The notes below the pieces were generated by a model that was not told where the DNA came from, did not search any database, and worked only from the letters and a program-made list of their open reading frames with translations. Positions 46,749-58,835 of a stretch of DNA of 64,000 bases are shown piece after piece. Numbering within the stretch: position 1 is the first letter of the stretch; every line of letters begins with the position of its first letter. This DNA is from Typha latifolia (Eukaryota > Streptophyta > Magnoliopsida > Poales > Typhaceae), in the NCBI GenBank assembly GCA_019914945.1, contig CM034102.1, positions 4,019,501-4,083,500 of the forward strand. The letters run 5' to 3'. The translations under genes and the position numbers were made by a program.

Positions 46749-49700
46749 TTAGAATGCCCCATTTTGCCTCTCCGACTTTATTGCTTCATATGACTTCACT
46801 ACTTCTTTAAATTTTTCCTCTGCAACTTCTGCAACAGAAGTTAATGTGATTGCTCCATGAACAAACAATGGTAGTGTACAGAGTACTACATTCAGTAAAG
46901 CAAAGACAAAAACAAATGTCTTCAATAGAAGATGACGATCATGCATTACTTACCTTTGTTATCTTGGTTTTGATCAGGGTGGCACTCCATTGCTTTTGCT
47001 CTGAAAGCAGTCTGCAACAAGTAGATGCACAATCAGATACTATTCAGAAGACAATTTCTGTCATGTCAAGCTAAAGAAATGGAACAAGCTGAAGACAGCA
47101 TGATGAGGTTTTATTAGAAAATAAACCTCAAAATATTTCTTAAAAGTGCCTACTATTTCATTCTGAGCAGAATATGCCAATTGTGCATAGACATAATTAA
47201 AACCATTACTACAATATCAAGCAACATTTAGTAGAGAACAAATGCAGCATTTGATTGATCAGGTGAAAGATTCATCAGAAAATCAGTCCCAAAGAGGGGG
47301 CAGTTGCCTCCTTCACTTTTGGAAAACTTTTTACAGATAACTGTTCAGGTATATATTTGGTAATTAATGTTAATTTCTTTCTCTCTCCTTTAAACTATGG
47401 GTGGCGTTCTCTCTCTCTCTTTCCAAATGTGTGCAAAAAACTTAATGTGTGGTTGCAGAATTTTTATTGATATTAATAATACTTTAAATTATTTTATTTT
47501 ATTTAATTATCCGTAGATGCAAAACTTTGGTTGATACTAATAAAAAAAATTTTGATTTGCATTTTACATAATTAAAATATAGTTTTTTATTATTTTTATA
47601 ATCTTGCCCTCCTTGATAAAAAATTCTGACTCTGCCACTGAGTTCAAGTCCATGTTTGACTTTCTCAAGTAAAAATATAGCATAATTCATAACCAAGGTT
47701 TGCAAATTCACAGAGTTCAAATGACGAGATAATCTCTTAAAACTTATAATATGCACTAAAGACAGACTGTAAACAAACACTATATATGAAAAACTGGAAG
47801 AAAGATAACATGCATGATATTGTAAATCTCGGCACATAAACACTTTGCTGGCCAAATACATAACTATGCAGCAGAACAGTTTGGATAATAGTAAATATTG
47901 AGAAGCAGTACCTTTATCTCAGCATCTGAGTATGGAGTCACCCTTGACCTATATAAGAAGAATGAATCATGAATAAAAATTTGAAAACCAACTGGATTTA
48001 TAATTATTATCTATATATTAGAAGAAATATACAAAAGGAAAAAACAAGAGAACTGTAAATAAATAAAATCCACCTTAAGTCATGTGTCCCAATTATCTAG
48101 TTAACATATCCCCACCACTCCTCTCCCACCAGAGAAAAAAGCCACAACAAAATGTAGAAAGAAAAAAGAATGTGAGAGAAACATTAGGACAATAGCATCT
48201 GCTAGAAAGGGAAAAGTAAAAGAAATTGGCAATCATCCTACATTTGTTCTCCAAAGGGGACAAGCTCCACGCTTGACCAAATTATGTCAGTAGAAAAACT
48301 GAAATGGAAGATGTGTACTCCTTCAATATTCCAATCTTTAGAAAAAAAAATTACAGATCATAAAAGGATTTCACCAATAATTGGCTAGCATTCTCTATTT
48401 CTTATATCAATAATTGTGTGAAAAGAAAAAATAAAACTCTTTTCCTCATAAGAGAAATCGTGTAATACATATAAGGTGATAAGACCTCCACCAAGCCTAC
48501 TAAGGGTCACACTAACATGCATTATAGTAACGATGGTCGTGCCAAAGACACATGCCGTGCCGATCCCTGATTGATGCTAGTCAGCACAAGACGTGCCGCA
48601 TGGCACATGTCGGTCAACACAAGACGTGTCACATGGCATGTGCTGGTTAGCACGCCCGTGCCACTGGCACACACTGGCATACCACCGGTACACATTGGCA
48701 TACCTTTTATCTTTAGATTATTTTTTTAAATGATATTAGAGAAGTAGATGTGCTCTTAGAGAAGTTTGTCGAAAAGATGGGATTATAGTAGTTTGGATGC
48801 CAGTGTGGTAAATGGAGAAACACAACAAGAGGCATGCAGATTTCCGATCCACCATAGCTATAGAATAAGAAGCAAGTCTAATGGTATGTTCTTTTCGTGA
48901 TCCCTTCTAAAAGGTAAGTTGCTTGGGTGAAAGTTGATTATGCCAGATAGATGATAGCAAGCCATGACATTGTCCACTCTCAATTCAATAGCCCTTAGAG
49001 TTTGAATTGCAAATGGTGTTGGGTTCAACTACACCATAACATGTGCCAAATATGTAGGAAGTGTGCAAACTCATTAAAATTATATTTAGTATGCTCATAA
49101 TTGTTACTAGCAGAGAAACACATGGATATAGAAGTCCACAAATAATACCTGTCGAGACCCAAGACTGTATAATGATGTGACATGGGATAATTCCTACTGC
49201 TCCTAGGAGTAGATGTGCTCTTATCTCTCTGATTCTTGTGAGATGTATCTGTCTTCCAGTACCAATCATCCCGTGGAACATAGTGATATCCGCCAGGGTC
49301 ATTTTCCCTCCAACTCTCATAGCTCCTCTTAAATTTGTTTCTCTCTCTATTAAATACACTTTGCATTCGTCTTATACGTTCCTAAACAAATGAAAGGTGG
49401 CAAAGTCATGAAACATGTAAACTAGAAACAAAAAAACCAGTAACTGGGATATATACATAATTAGAGAACAACAGTTTGAAACAATTCCATCAGCAGCAGA
49501 TTAAAGAGAAAAATACCAAGTGAGCAGAAAGGAAATTTATATAAAAAAACAACTATATTGAAAGTGCAAAACAACTAAATTTTGCTTGGGAAAGTAGAAT
49601 GTCTGAAAATAGCTTTGAAAGTGTTAGCTGCTCCTCATGTTTAGATAAAATCAAGAAGAAATTGGGACTTAAGATAATATCAGCTCTTTTCTACCTTAAC

Positions 49701-52422
49701 AGCAGTAGTTCATGGCAAACTGTGAGAGTGACAAACATCTCCCTCCTCTCACTCACAACTCTAAAGTATGAAAGACGACATCTATGAAGCATGAATATGA
49801 ATACAATGATATGACAAATCTTGAAAAATAAGGATACTATACGGGTAGGATACATAGCTCATATTTGTGTATATTTATTTTTACACAGACACACGTACAC
49901 ACACATATATATTAGGGAACTTTTGTATTTTAATTTCCTTACTTGAGAAATTACATATTATTATTACATACAGGGATGGCCGTACCTGTGGCACGTGCTG
50001 CGGCACTTTTGCCGACCGTGCCACAAAAAGAGGTTCCACCAATGGCCCAGAGGGAGAGAAAAGGAGAAGGAGAGAGGAGAGGTTTGCAACCAAGGTCTTC
50101 ACCATTAATTACCTCTAGGAGTCGCTTTGCAACGATTCATAGAAGGCAAAAGGAGGGGTGTCGTGCAGTACCCCTCGTGCCACGTGCTGGTACTGCATCG
50201 ACACAACCATCGTTGGTTTTGTATGATAATATTGGAAGAACTTCAATTAATCCATTAAAAGAACAAAATTCATAACAAACAACTACTATATTATGTAGCA
50301 TATTACTAACTAAGATGTAAGAAAACGAGCAAATTCAATTTATAAATCAAAAGAATTTGATCACTATAACATGATTTCCTAATATAGATTATATAAATAA
50401 ATAAGCAAACTCAATCTTTATTCGATAAGAAAAGAAAGGTAATAGTCTCCTTTGATTTGACTCATATTGTCAGGAATATTGAAAGTATCCAAGAAGCATC
50501 CAACAAGTATCTACAACATTAATTTTATTTTCAAATTTTAGATACTTCAAGGAATTTCTAATATGTACCCAAAAATATTCGACAAATATTGTATCTGATA
50601 CAAATACAACAAGACTATAGAAGTAACCATGTTCCTAGGATGACATCTTGACACATGTAACCTTCCCTAGATCTCCAGAAGTGCCTGGTAAATTTCTGTA
50701 AACAGTCTTCCAAAAGTTTTTAAAAGAAAAAAAATTTCAAGCACTAGGATTGTACTATTGATCTCCCAGCTATCAAACTGATATTCATTTTCAGGATTAT
50801 TTTTGCAAGAAAAGCCACCAAAAGGAACGGTTAGTTCAATGGCAAATAAAATAAAAGCAATGCACTCTGGGCATTTGATTCTTCATTCCTAAGATATTTA
50901 GTATACATGAAGAAGAAAAACAAGGATGACTATAAAGTGCAATAACTGAAGATTGTTAAATAATAAGTCCTGATGAAAGGAGATGACACCTTGGAGACAT
51001 TGCCTCTTACAATGGTAAAATAAAAATGCATGTATGCCATCTTTGAAGATAATATAAAAAAGAATCGGTCGAAATATGAAAGAGATGAACTCACAACTCT
51101 CTCCATTTCCTCTTCATACTCCTCTTGCATGCGACGATTATACCTTTTCCAAGCCTCCTCTCTGAAACTTCCACGACTTGAGTTGCTAGTTGAATTCCTC
51201 CATGATGAGCTTTGCTGCATCCTGCTGAACTTAAGAGAGTAGAAAGAACCGCTACTTAGTAAACTTAAAAAAGAAAGCAACTTTTTCAACGCAATGAATG
51301 AAGTGGCCAGAAATGGATGCTACTGTATGGAATATAGACAATAAATGTGTCAACTGAAGCAAATAATAGTTTGAGGAAAATAGTGCTGCGAAAATGTCAT
51401 ACACAAAGATAAAGAAAAAAGAGCAACCATGCAAGACAAGTAACCAATGTACCTGAGAATAAACCCAATCAGCACTCCTGCGCAATTGAGTAACCTGCAT
51501 GTTTCCTCAAATACCCAATATAAAAACCTTCATAGTAACTAATGATGGGAAAGAAAGCAGAAAAGAGAGTAACCAGACACTGAATATGTCAGAATATGTA
51601 CCGGGATGCATGAATACAGACATATTTGGCAAGAACAAGGAGAATATTAACAGGCAAAGCAATTTTATTCGTCTTGCATGTCTACTCTTGATATACAAAC
51701 ACACTTAATAGAAGTGACATGATAATGAAAACTTGTAACCTCCAAATAAATAGGATCATCAAAATTTGCACAACAATCATAGTTCTAAGAGACCTGTGAC
51801 TAGCTCAAGATGATGTAACGTAAGCTACATAATGTGAGAAGGATAGTCATCTGATACGGATCCTGCAACAGTTGACAAACATGATATACCAGTAGCATGC
51901 AACTGCATATTGAAAAATCTACTGAAAACTACAATTCAAACTTCAGAGGAAAAAAAAAATCAATAAACTCGAGAAAAATTAAAACAACAGATTCTTCTTT
52001 TGGCATTCTCAACTTCTTAAATGAGACCCAAATATATATAAAGTTAGAAACCATGTATGTAATCAAGCTAAAAGTATAAATCGATCAAATATGACTACAC
52101 CCAACTCTTCATCAACCATCTACCCAAAAAGGCACGAACTTTAACGTGCAAATGCGTGCTTATTCTTAAATATTAATCAACACCAGATTATTTTATTTTT
52201 AAAAGCAAAAAATAAACGGAATTGTTTACAGTAATTCGATGCGCCTATCAAATTACAACCGAACAGTGAGAGATGGAAGGAGGAAAAGAGCAAGGGAGGA
52301 GAGATTACCGCGAATATGGTGGCGGTGGCCCCAATCAGGCCAAATAGAAGGATGCCCCAAGCCCTAGCGGCCTCCCTTTCCTCCCACGGCTTGCGTTCGG
52401 TCTTCTTCTCCGAAGGACTCAT
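46749..52422 (-). CDS. Membrane-anchored J-domain protein with C-terminal J domain
   Basis: Seven exons on the minus strand, from the start: 52422-52309, 51494-51453, 51229-51095, 49381-49149, 47948-47912, 47011-46954 and 46828-46749. Phases close; 232 residues. One hydrophobic segment (about 22-40, AWGILLFGLIGATATIFAV) follows a charged N-terminus. A polar, Arg/Glu/Ser-rich middle (REEAWKRYNRRMQEEYEEEM; VPRDDWYWK) leads to a J domain at the very C-terminus (about 163-228): HYTVLGLDRSRVTPYSDAEI, then ECHPDQNQ with HPD at 198-200, then EEKFKEVVKSYEAIK. The HPD tripeptide means it can stimulate an Hsp70 ATPase. Which membrane holds it is unknown; mitochondria or ER are possible. The ATG at 52422 is the first in frame after a stop. 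Another ATG about 56 bases earlier opens a short out-of-frame uORF. Introns 3 and 4 carry GTGCC-rich repeats. Confidence 0.86.
48529..48697. repeat. GTGCC-rich element with 33-bp tandem units, J-protein intron
   Basis: Tandem units of about 33 bp: 48580-48612, 48613-48645, 48646-48676 (31 bp) and a shortened 48677-48697. Units 1 and 2 share CACAAGACGTG and CATGGCA; later ones drift. Directly before them, 48529-48569 begins AACGATGGTCGTG and ends GATCCCTG, resembling the ends of the element at 49971-50214 in the reverse order. All lies in the intron between 47949 and 49148. Confidence 0.55.
49971..50214. mobile_element. Possible hAT-like non-autonomous element, J-protein intron
   Basis: Starts CAGGGATGGCCGTACC and ends with CAACCATCGTT; the reverse of the end reads CAACGATGGTTGTG, which matches the start at about 10 of 16 positions, in the style of hAT ends (CAGGG-TGGC). 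CACGTG-containing GTGCCAC words occur near both ends. I find no clear 8-bp target duplication, so the borders are uncertain. It lies in the intron 49382-51094. Confidence 0.4.
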
Positions 52423-52709
52423 CCTTCCTCCCTTCTCCGATTCCCTTATCTCTCCTCGATTGGGCTCATGCTTCGATTCATCCACCGCAAAGAGATCTCC
52501 TTATGAAATCACGGACGGAGGAGGAGAAGAGATTGGATCCGTCTCGAGGAAAAAAGAACTCTCGAGCCAAACCGCCTAATAGTTTAGTCAGTGTGACTCT
52601 GTGAGGATAAGCAAAAAAATACTGGGCTCAACTCAAAAATAATATAAAGAAAGAGGGGTTAAAATAGAAATTTCCCATCTTTCCCTCGCCTCGCGTTGTA
52701 AGTTGCTTT

Positions 52710-52762
52710 AGGCCCATAGTGGATCGGATCTCAAACAGGCAGGCCCAAATACTTTGGGGCCC
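52710..52762 (-). promoter_or_regulatory. Site II-like GGCCCA cluster of the J-protein promoter
   Basis: AGGCCCAT (52710-52717), AGGCCCAA (52741-52748) and GGGCCC (52757-52762) lie about 290-340 bases upstream of the J-protein start codon. TGGGCC/GGCCCA words bind TCP factors and are common in promoters of constitutive, organelle-related genes. Confidence 0.4.
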
Positions 52763-53392
52763 GATTCAATGGAAGCCCCAAAGTAAGTTGAAACTTAGAA
52801 AGTCTACTTGGTTGGATTAGTATGCATAGAAATCTATAGAACAAGTTTGCACATCCAAATAGTAGGCTAATTTGATTCACCAACTATTTAATTTCTGAAG
52901 AATTAACAACCTACACATTTCAAACTTTTTACCAGCAATCAAATGTTTAAATCTTTTACTAATCACCTTCCAAAGTCATCATCTTTACTCGATTTTTGTA
53001 TTATGAATTTTGTTCATCATTTATTTTGACTGCCTTTAGTTCCTAGTTATGATTCAAAATAGTGGAATTATTTGATCCTAGTTTTTCGTATAGCAGCCGA
53101 TGATGTCTGCAGAGAAAGGCAATTCAAACTTGACTTTCTTAATTGTGGCCTATAAACGTCGGATATATGTTTATAATTCTGAGACTTGTATTTAGTTGGA
53201 TATTTTTTTTTATGGCAGACTATATCCATGCTTTGTACTCAAATTGTCTCTTGACCATCTAGCTTGAGGCGTTGCATTATTAAAGTCTCAGATGGTTCAT
53301 TGTCAAAGACTCAGAATTCATTAATTTCAGGATTTCAAACCCAGATGGATGTCTTATTTTCCATGCATGGTCTAAAGTTTTATAATTGATGA

Positions 53393-53950
53393 AGAACTAC
53401 AATACAAGAGTATGGTATTGCTTTACTTAAAAAGGCACTGTCTGTGTTTTATTATAAGTAGAACACGCTTTAATTTGTTAGAGGAGTTGTTCCATAACAT
53501 ATATATTAAGTGTGATCTTAAGTTTGTCTTCTCCTGCTAAATTAATCGATCACTTGGAAACATAAATGCTGAAATATTATATACTATATGTCTACTTTGT
53601 CGACTTAATTAAATTAGCTACCTTAAATTAAATACTCGCAGTTTTGTATGCATTTGAGACAAGGAAGCAAGGCAACATCAATCAGGCTCCCATGTCAAAC
53701 AACTTGCAGCTGTGACAAGTTCTACAGTACAAGAGTATAGTATTTCTTTACTTAATGCGGCACAATCTATATTTTATTATAAGTAGAACTTGCTTAAGTT
53801 TGTCTAATCAATCACTTGAAACATAAATGCTGAAATATATACTATATGTGTTGTTACTTTAAATTAATTACTCCAAGATTTGTATGCATTTAAGACAAGG
53901 GAGCAAGGCAACATCAAGCAGGCCCCCATGTCAAACAAGTTGCAGCTGTG
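53393..53950 (+). repeat. Tandem duplication of about 325 bp
   Basis: Copy 1, 53393-53716, and copy 2, 53717-53950, both begin with a CTACAxTACAAGAGTAT word and end with CCATGTCAAACAA-TTGCAGCTGTG. Shared inner words include GTTTTATTATAAGTAGAAC-like, GAAACATAAATGCTGAAATAT and TTGTATGCATTT-AGACAAGG. Copy 2 lacks about 90 bases in the middle. No coding potential. Confidence 0.75.
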
Positions 53951-54391
53951 GGGGCTACAGATTCGAGTCAAGATCAAAGAGCAGCGAAGCTTAAGAAAGG
54001 AGGATGAAATTGGTAAAACTGATCTTATTTCCAATTAACATTGTTAAGTAAAAAAGATCAATATGATTCATAAATTTATACGTAAACATAAATTTTATAC
54101 GTGAAAAAACTCTTTATCAATCAAGGAAAAAAAACACAAAACAAATACATAATGCTCATTATTACCCACAACTATATTTAAAATTACTTGTTTGATTTCT
54201 CCTTCATGCACAGCTTCTCATGCTCTATTCCCAACCCTCTCAGAATTGAAATATATAGAAATTAAATACTCTTGTATTTTTCAGGCTCCTCTCTCAATTT
54301 TCACCGAAGTGCCTTGTAGTTGTAGCCTCCATAAAATATATCTCCAAAGAAAAGAAGCAATCTATCTATCTGCAATGGAACATCTCGGACC

Positions 54392-54392
<1 letters not shown>

Positions 54393-54454
<62 letters not shown>
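54393..54454 (+). repeat. Long AG microsatellite, 31 units
   Basis: A perfect (AG)n run of 62 bases. It makes an apparent Arg-Glu repeat frame that is not a gene. Likely length-polymorphic. Confidence 0.9.
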
Positions 54455-54457
<3 letters not shown>

Positions 54458-56377
54458 TCCGTGGCAATCGAAGAGAAATATTCAACACACATTTGAAAGT
54501 CGGACGCGTTGTTCGTTAGCACTGTTCACAGCACTGTTTATTAGTCCAGCACTATTCATCTCTTTTAATATATTGACATATCTAACTTCTTTTTTCGCCC
54601 ACCTATTATCAAACATTATGGGACAACTTATAAAAGAATAACTAGGACAATATTATTATAGATCTCTTTATTTAGTCATGAATTTACTAATTACAAAACC
54701 TTAAAAGAAAACAGTCGTACCGAGAGTACAAACTTAGAATTATAGAATTAAAATATTAGTACCATATGCTAGCTTCTCAGGTGACTTCCATTTGTGGTCA
54801 ATGAAAGGAAGGATTAAAGAAGCCTCACATTTCTCCGCTTACGGCAGCCAAAAAAGAAAAAAGTCTAACCTAATTAAACTCGAACACTGCTTCCGTTCCA
54901 GTTTGGTATAAGTCGTTGTCGTTGACATCGCGATTAATTTCCATAAATATATAGATCGAGTCATGGAGAATTGAATTAATGGAGTAGGGAAGACGGTTTC
55001 TTGATAGCATAGTGATGTGAATAAGGGGGACCTACACTATTTAATGAGGAAAGCAATGGCTCAATGAACCATGTTAGTTGCCACTATGTAGCTATGTCTA
55101 ACCAAGCACCATGAGGTGTTCTAAGGATGGTCATGGTAGGGACTTCATGCATGTATGACCGCATGCCGCCCCATTATCCTTGAGTGACCAAATGGGATAC
55201 ATCACCACCAACACGTAGAAGTGCATGGTTACACCGATGCCATGCACTGATGTTTCTCTCCATTAGACTGCATGCTCTTGGTCGGTTAGGAATTCTAGGG
55301 CTACATGCATGACTTGGCATACTTCACAGAGATGGATGATTAGGGTTAAACAAGAAGAGTTTAATTGATTGTGGAAATTAATTAAGATTTAGAGACTGCT
55401 TACCTCTGCGGTACGGTTTACTCTTTTTTTTTTTTTGTGGGTCTCTTGTGTATAGTGGTGAAAGAGAGAGGCATGAATTAGAAGCTGTGATGTACGTTAT
55501 AAAGTCACGAGAACAACGTCTCTTGACAAAGAACGAGACTGTAGCTCATAGCCATCACCCCTTCAAATTAATTGTTTAAAAGTCCTGAGGAAGATTGAAA
55601 CCTAGAGCTTATCGAAAAAAAAGAAAGGAGGTTGATTAGATTAAAAAAGATAAGAAAAAGGCTTTCTACTGCACGAGGCTCCAGTATTAGTCGTAAAGTT
55701 TTTGTATCTTTTTTTACACAATTTTACTCCCCTCGATCGGTAGGACCTGGGGAGTGATCAAATTAAACTTTGATATTCCAATCACAGGTTATGACCCCAT
55801 GTCGAGTTGACGTGTGGATGTATTCAAGGAAGGCTGGAAGAAACGATATTTACTTCCACTTGGAAAAATCCTTTGAAAAAGTACAAGAGGATCATCATCC
55901 TACCAATAATTTTGAAGATTAAGGATTATCGTTCAGCGGAACAAATGTCGCCAACTGTCCATTGTAAAATATTAAATAGGGAGACAAGTACAAGAGGGTC
56001 CATTTTGTTAAAAAAAATGCAAGCTGTGGATTAATGGCGAGAAAGGATCCTTCAAACTAAATAAATAAAATAAAAATAAATAAAGAACTCGGTGAGCTCA
56101 TCACCCTAGCTGGGCTCTGGTTCAAATTGTCACGGCCAATGACTGGCTTCCCCTGCTTGCATGCATTGTGAGCACTCTCTTCTTCTACGACGAAGGTGAC
56201 GAGTACTGGAAGCCAAACAAAGAGGAAGCTGCATGGCAAAAACGCTATTAGGATCCTCCGACGCCACCGACTACCAATCCGCACCCAAATCTTTGACCAC
56301 CCGGGGCCCACTTGCCAACTGTACGATGACGATGCAATCCTGCCGGGACCCGCTATTGTCGGCTCGAGAGAAGGGGT

Positions 56378-56426
56378 GTTATCTGAGGTGGGTCACCTCG
56401 CCTCACCTCACCTCACCTCAGATAAC
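56378..56426. repeat. Inverted repeat with GAGGTG/CTCAC units
   Basis: GTTATCTGAGGTG (56378-56390) and CACCTCAGATAAC (56414-56426) are perfect 13-bp inverted repeats; outside them GGGGT and ACCCC also pair with a 4-base indel. The loop contains repeated CCTCA units. A short hairpin, perhaps a MITE remnant. Confidence 0.6.
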
Positions 56427-56949
56427 AAATACCCCTATATAGTTGCTGATGGGTAAGTTTTGCTGGGTAATTATGGGTGCTCGAAACCGGAAGCCGCAAA
56501 AACATACGGCGAGAGCGTGGTTTAGTTAAGCAAATTACTTAGCCTAATATAGATCTTCTCAACAGTCGATCGCTACATGGCCAGTGGGCCCCTACTATTT
56601 TCACTACTGGATCACTGGATGATATCAAAAAGTACTAGGATATATAATAACGAGGGACAAATCTCCTGATTAGTATTAAAATATTATTAGCTATGCACAT
56701 CGAATCGATTTGGTGTAATGATGTCTGGATTGGATTGGGAAAATTTTCTCCTGGATTTCGAAATGTTGCAGTGAGTTTATATAGTAGCTAGTAGTGTTCG
56801 TGATTGCCACTTTGTAAATTACTTTCTTCTCCCGACGTCTCTTCCCCAAAAAGATTTTTTGTCGGCAGCTAACCACCAAATATGTGTTCATAATACTATT
56901 AATTACATCACACATTGTACTGACAACACGCCATGCATCTTGTATCTTC

Positions 56950-56957
56950 TATATATA
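56950..56957 (+). promoter_or_regulatory. TATA box of ACC synthase
   Basis: TATATATA about 200 bases before the ATG at 57155. Transcription would start near 56985, giving a leader of about 170 bases that contains the CT and CA microsatellites. Confidence 0.45.
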
Positions 56958-57014
56958 CCTTGACATCCTCCAAACCCTCTCAGCAGCAACACGAAAGCAG
57001 TCATCTCTCTATTG

Positions 57015-57018
<4 letters not shown>

Positions 57019-57081
<63 letters not shown>
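57019..57081 (+). repeat. Compound (CT)n(CA)n microsatellite in ACS leader
   Basis: About 20 CT units followed directly by about 11 CA units, ending 73 bases before the start codon and placed downstream of the TATA box, hence most likely in the 5' UTR. Confidence 0.8.
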
Positions 57082-57154
57082 CTCTCTGTTTCCCCTCCTA
57101 ATTATCGATTAATCCAATATTTAATCCACTTATCCATCTCCTCTGCATACCAAT

Positions 57155-58835
57155 ATGAGTCAGAAGCTGCTCTCACGAAAGGCTGCACGTAACTCCCATG
57201 GACAAGACTCCTCATACTTCCTAGGTTGGCAGGAGTACGAGAAGAATCCATACGACCCTATCACTAACCCAAATGGCATCATCCAAATGGGTCTTGCCGA
57301 GAACCAAGTTAGTGCCATCAAAACACCTATACTTGTGCTTTCTTTACATATAAATCCATGCACATTAGTTAATTAATTATCTCCATGCAGCTCTCGTTTG
57401 ATCTATTCGAGTCGTGGCTCGAGATCCATCCGGACGCAGCTGGGTTGAAGAGAGATGGCGTCTCTGTCTTCCGAGAACTAGCTCTGTTTCAGGATTACCA
57501 TGGCTTGCCTGCTTTTAAGAAGGTATGTTGGATTATTAGTTGATTAGCAAAAATACAAGATTAATTAAGACGTGTATAATTAACAAATTGCAACACATTA
57601 ATAATATATATCTCTATTTTTGCAGGCATTGGCAGAGTATATGGCTCAGCTGAGAGGGAACAAAGTGAGCTTCGATCCGAGCAAGTTAGTCCTCACCGCC
57701 GGCGCGACTTCGGCAAACGAGACTCTCATGTTCTGTCTTGCCGACCCCGGGGAAGCCTTCCTTCTTCCAACTCCATATTATCCTGGGTATGTAGAGACAC
57801 CTATATCGATATTGTAATCAGTTAATTTAAAAACTTAAGTTATTAGATAACCGACTAATATTATCTATATTTCGTTGACTCTTTTGCAGCTTTGACCGCG
57901 ATCTCAAATGGCGGACCGGCGCAGAGATCATTCCAGTGCACTGCTCGAGCTCCAATGGCTTCCGCGTCACGAAAGCCGCACTCGAAGACGCCTACCGCCG
58001 CGCGCAGCAACGCAAGATTCGAGTGAAGGGCGTCCTGGTCACCAACCCTTCAAATCCATTAGGCACCACGATGACGCGCGACGAGCTTGGCGATCTCGTC
58101 GACTTCGTCGTCGCAAAGGACGTCCATCTCATCAGCGACGAGATTTACTCCGGGACCAACTTCGACTCTCCAGGCTTCGTCAGCGTCGCGGAGGCGATCT
58201 TGGACCGAGACGACGCCGACGACGTGGCGTCTCGCGTTCACATTGTGTACAGTCTTTCAAAAGATCTCGGCCTCCCGGGCTTTCGAGTCGGCGCGATATA
58301 CTCCGGTAACGATGCGGTCGTGGCCGCCGCGACAAAGATGTCGAGCTTCGGGCTCATCTCCTCGCAGACTCAGTATCTTCTCTCGGTAGCCCTCTCCGAT
58401 AAGGAATTCGCGACGAGCTACGTGAGGGAGAACCAGAGGAGGATCAAGAGGCGGCACACGCAGCTCGTCGGAGGACTGCGAGGCATCGGAATCGGGTGCT
58501 TGGAAAGCAATGCGGGGTTGTTCTGCTGGGTTGACATGAGGCATTTGCTCATGTCGAACACCTTCGAGGGAGAGATGGAGCTCTGGAAGAAGATAGTCTA
58601 CGATGTCGGATTAAACATCTCCCCCGGCTCGTCGTGCCACTGCGACGAGCCCGGCTGGTTCCGCGTCTGCTTCGCCAACATGTCCGAGGAGACGCTCGAC
58701 GTCGCCTTGGCGCGGTTGAAGGCCTTCGTCGAGGCCGGCGGCCGCGGCAGTGGAGACTCGAGAAGTCGGCGGCAGAGGAAGTTGGCTAAGTGGGTCCTCC
58801 GGCTATGGTCGTTAGATCACATGTCAGAGCGATAG
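57155..58835 (+). CDS. ACS: 1-aminocyclopropane-1-carboxylate synthase
   Basis: Four exons: 57155-57307, 57391-57522, 57626-57786 and 57890-58835. Phases close; 463 residues. The enzyme converts S-adenosylmethionine to ACC, the committed step of ethylene synthesis, as a cytosolic PLP-dependent dimer. Seen: the N-terminal block [17 protein letters not shown] and [16 protein letters not shown] (ACS box 1), [53 protein letters not shown], and the PLP lysine K273 in [14 protein letters not shown]. The C-terminus ends [19 protein letters not shown], short; the usual RLSF motif reads RLWS and no Ser-Pro MAP-kinase sites follow, so it does not look like a type 1 isoform. Exon 4 is very G/C-rich at third positions, unlike the flanks. 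Exon order fits plant ACS genes. Confidence 0.95.

Larger units (their letters stand above)
52423..57154. other. Divergent intergenic region, J-protein to ACC synthase
   Basis: 4.7 kb with no recognised coding exon. It holds the J-protein promoter (left end), a local tandem duplication (53393-53950), a long AG microsatellite (54393-54454), a hairpin (56378-56426) and the ACC synthase promoter and leader (from about 56900). Long frames seen here come from microsatellite translation or chance. Confidence 0.65.

Noticed and set aside
52423..52485. N-terminal extension of the J-domain protein beyond 52422
   Set aside because: The frame stays open to 52485 but contains no ATG there (it would begin with GTG) and a stop precedes it.
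54192..54641. Open frame of 149 codons with a long Arg-Glu run
   Set aside because: The run is only the translation of the (AG)31 microsatellite; the rest has no similarity I recognise and no splice or promoter context.
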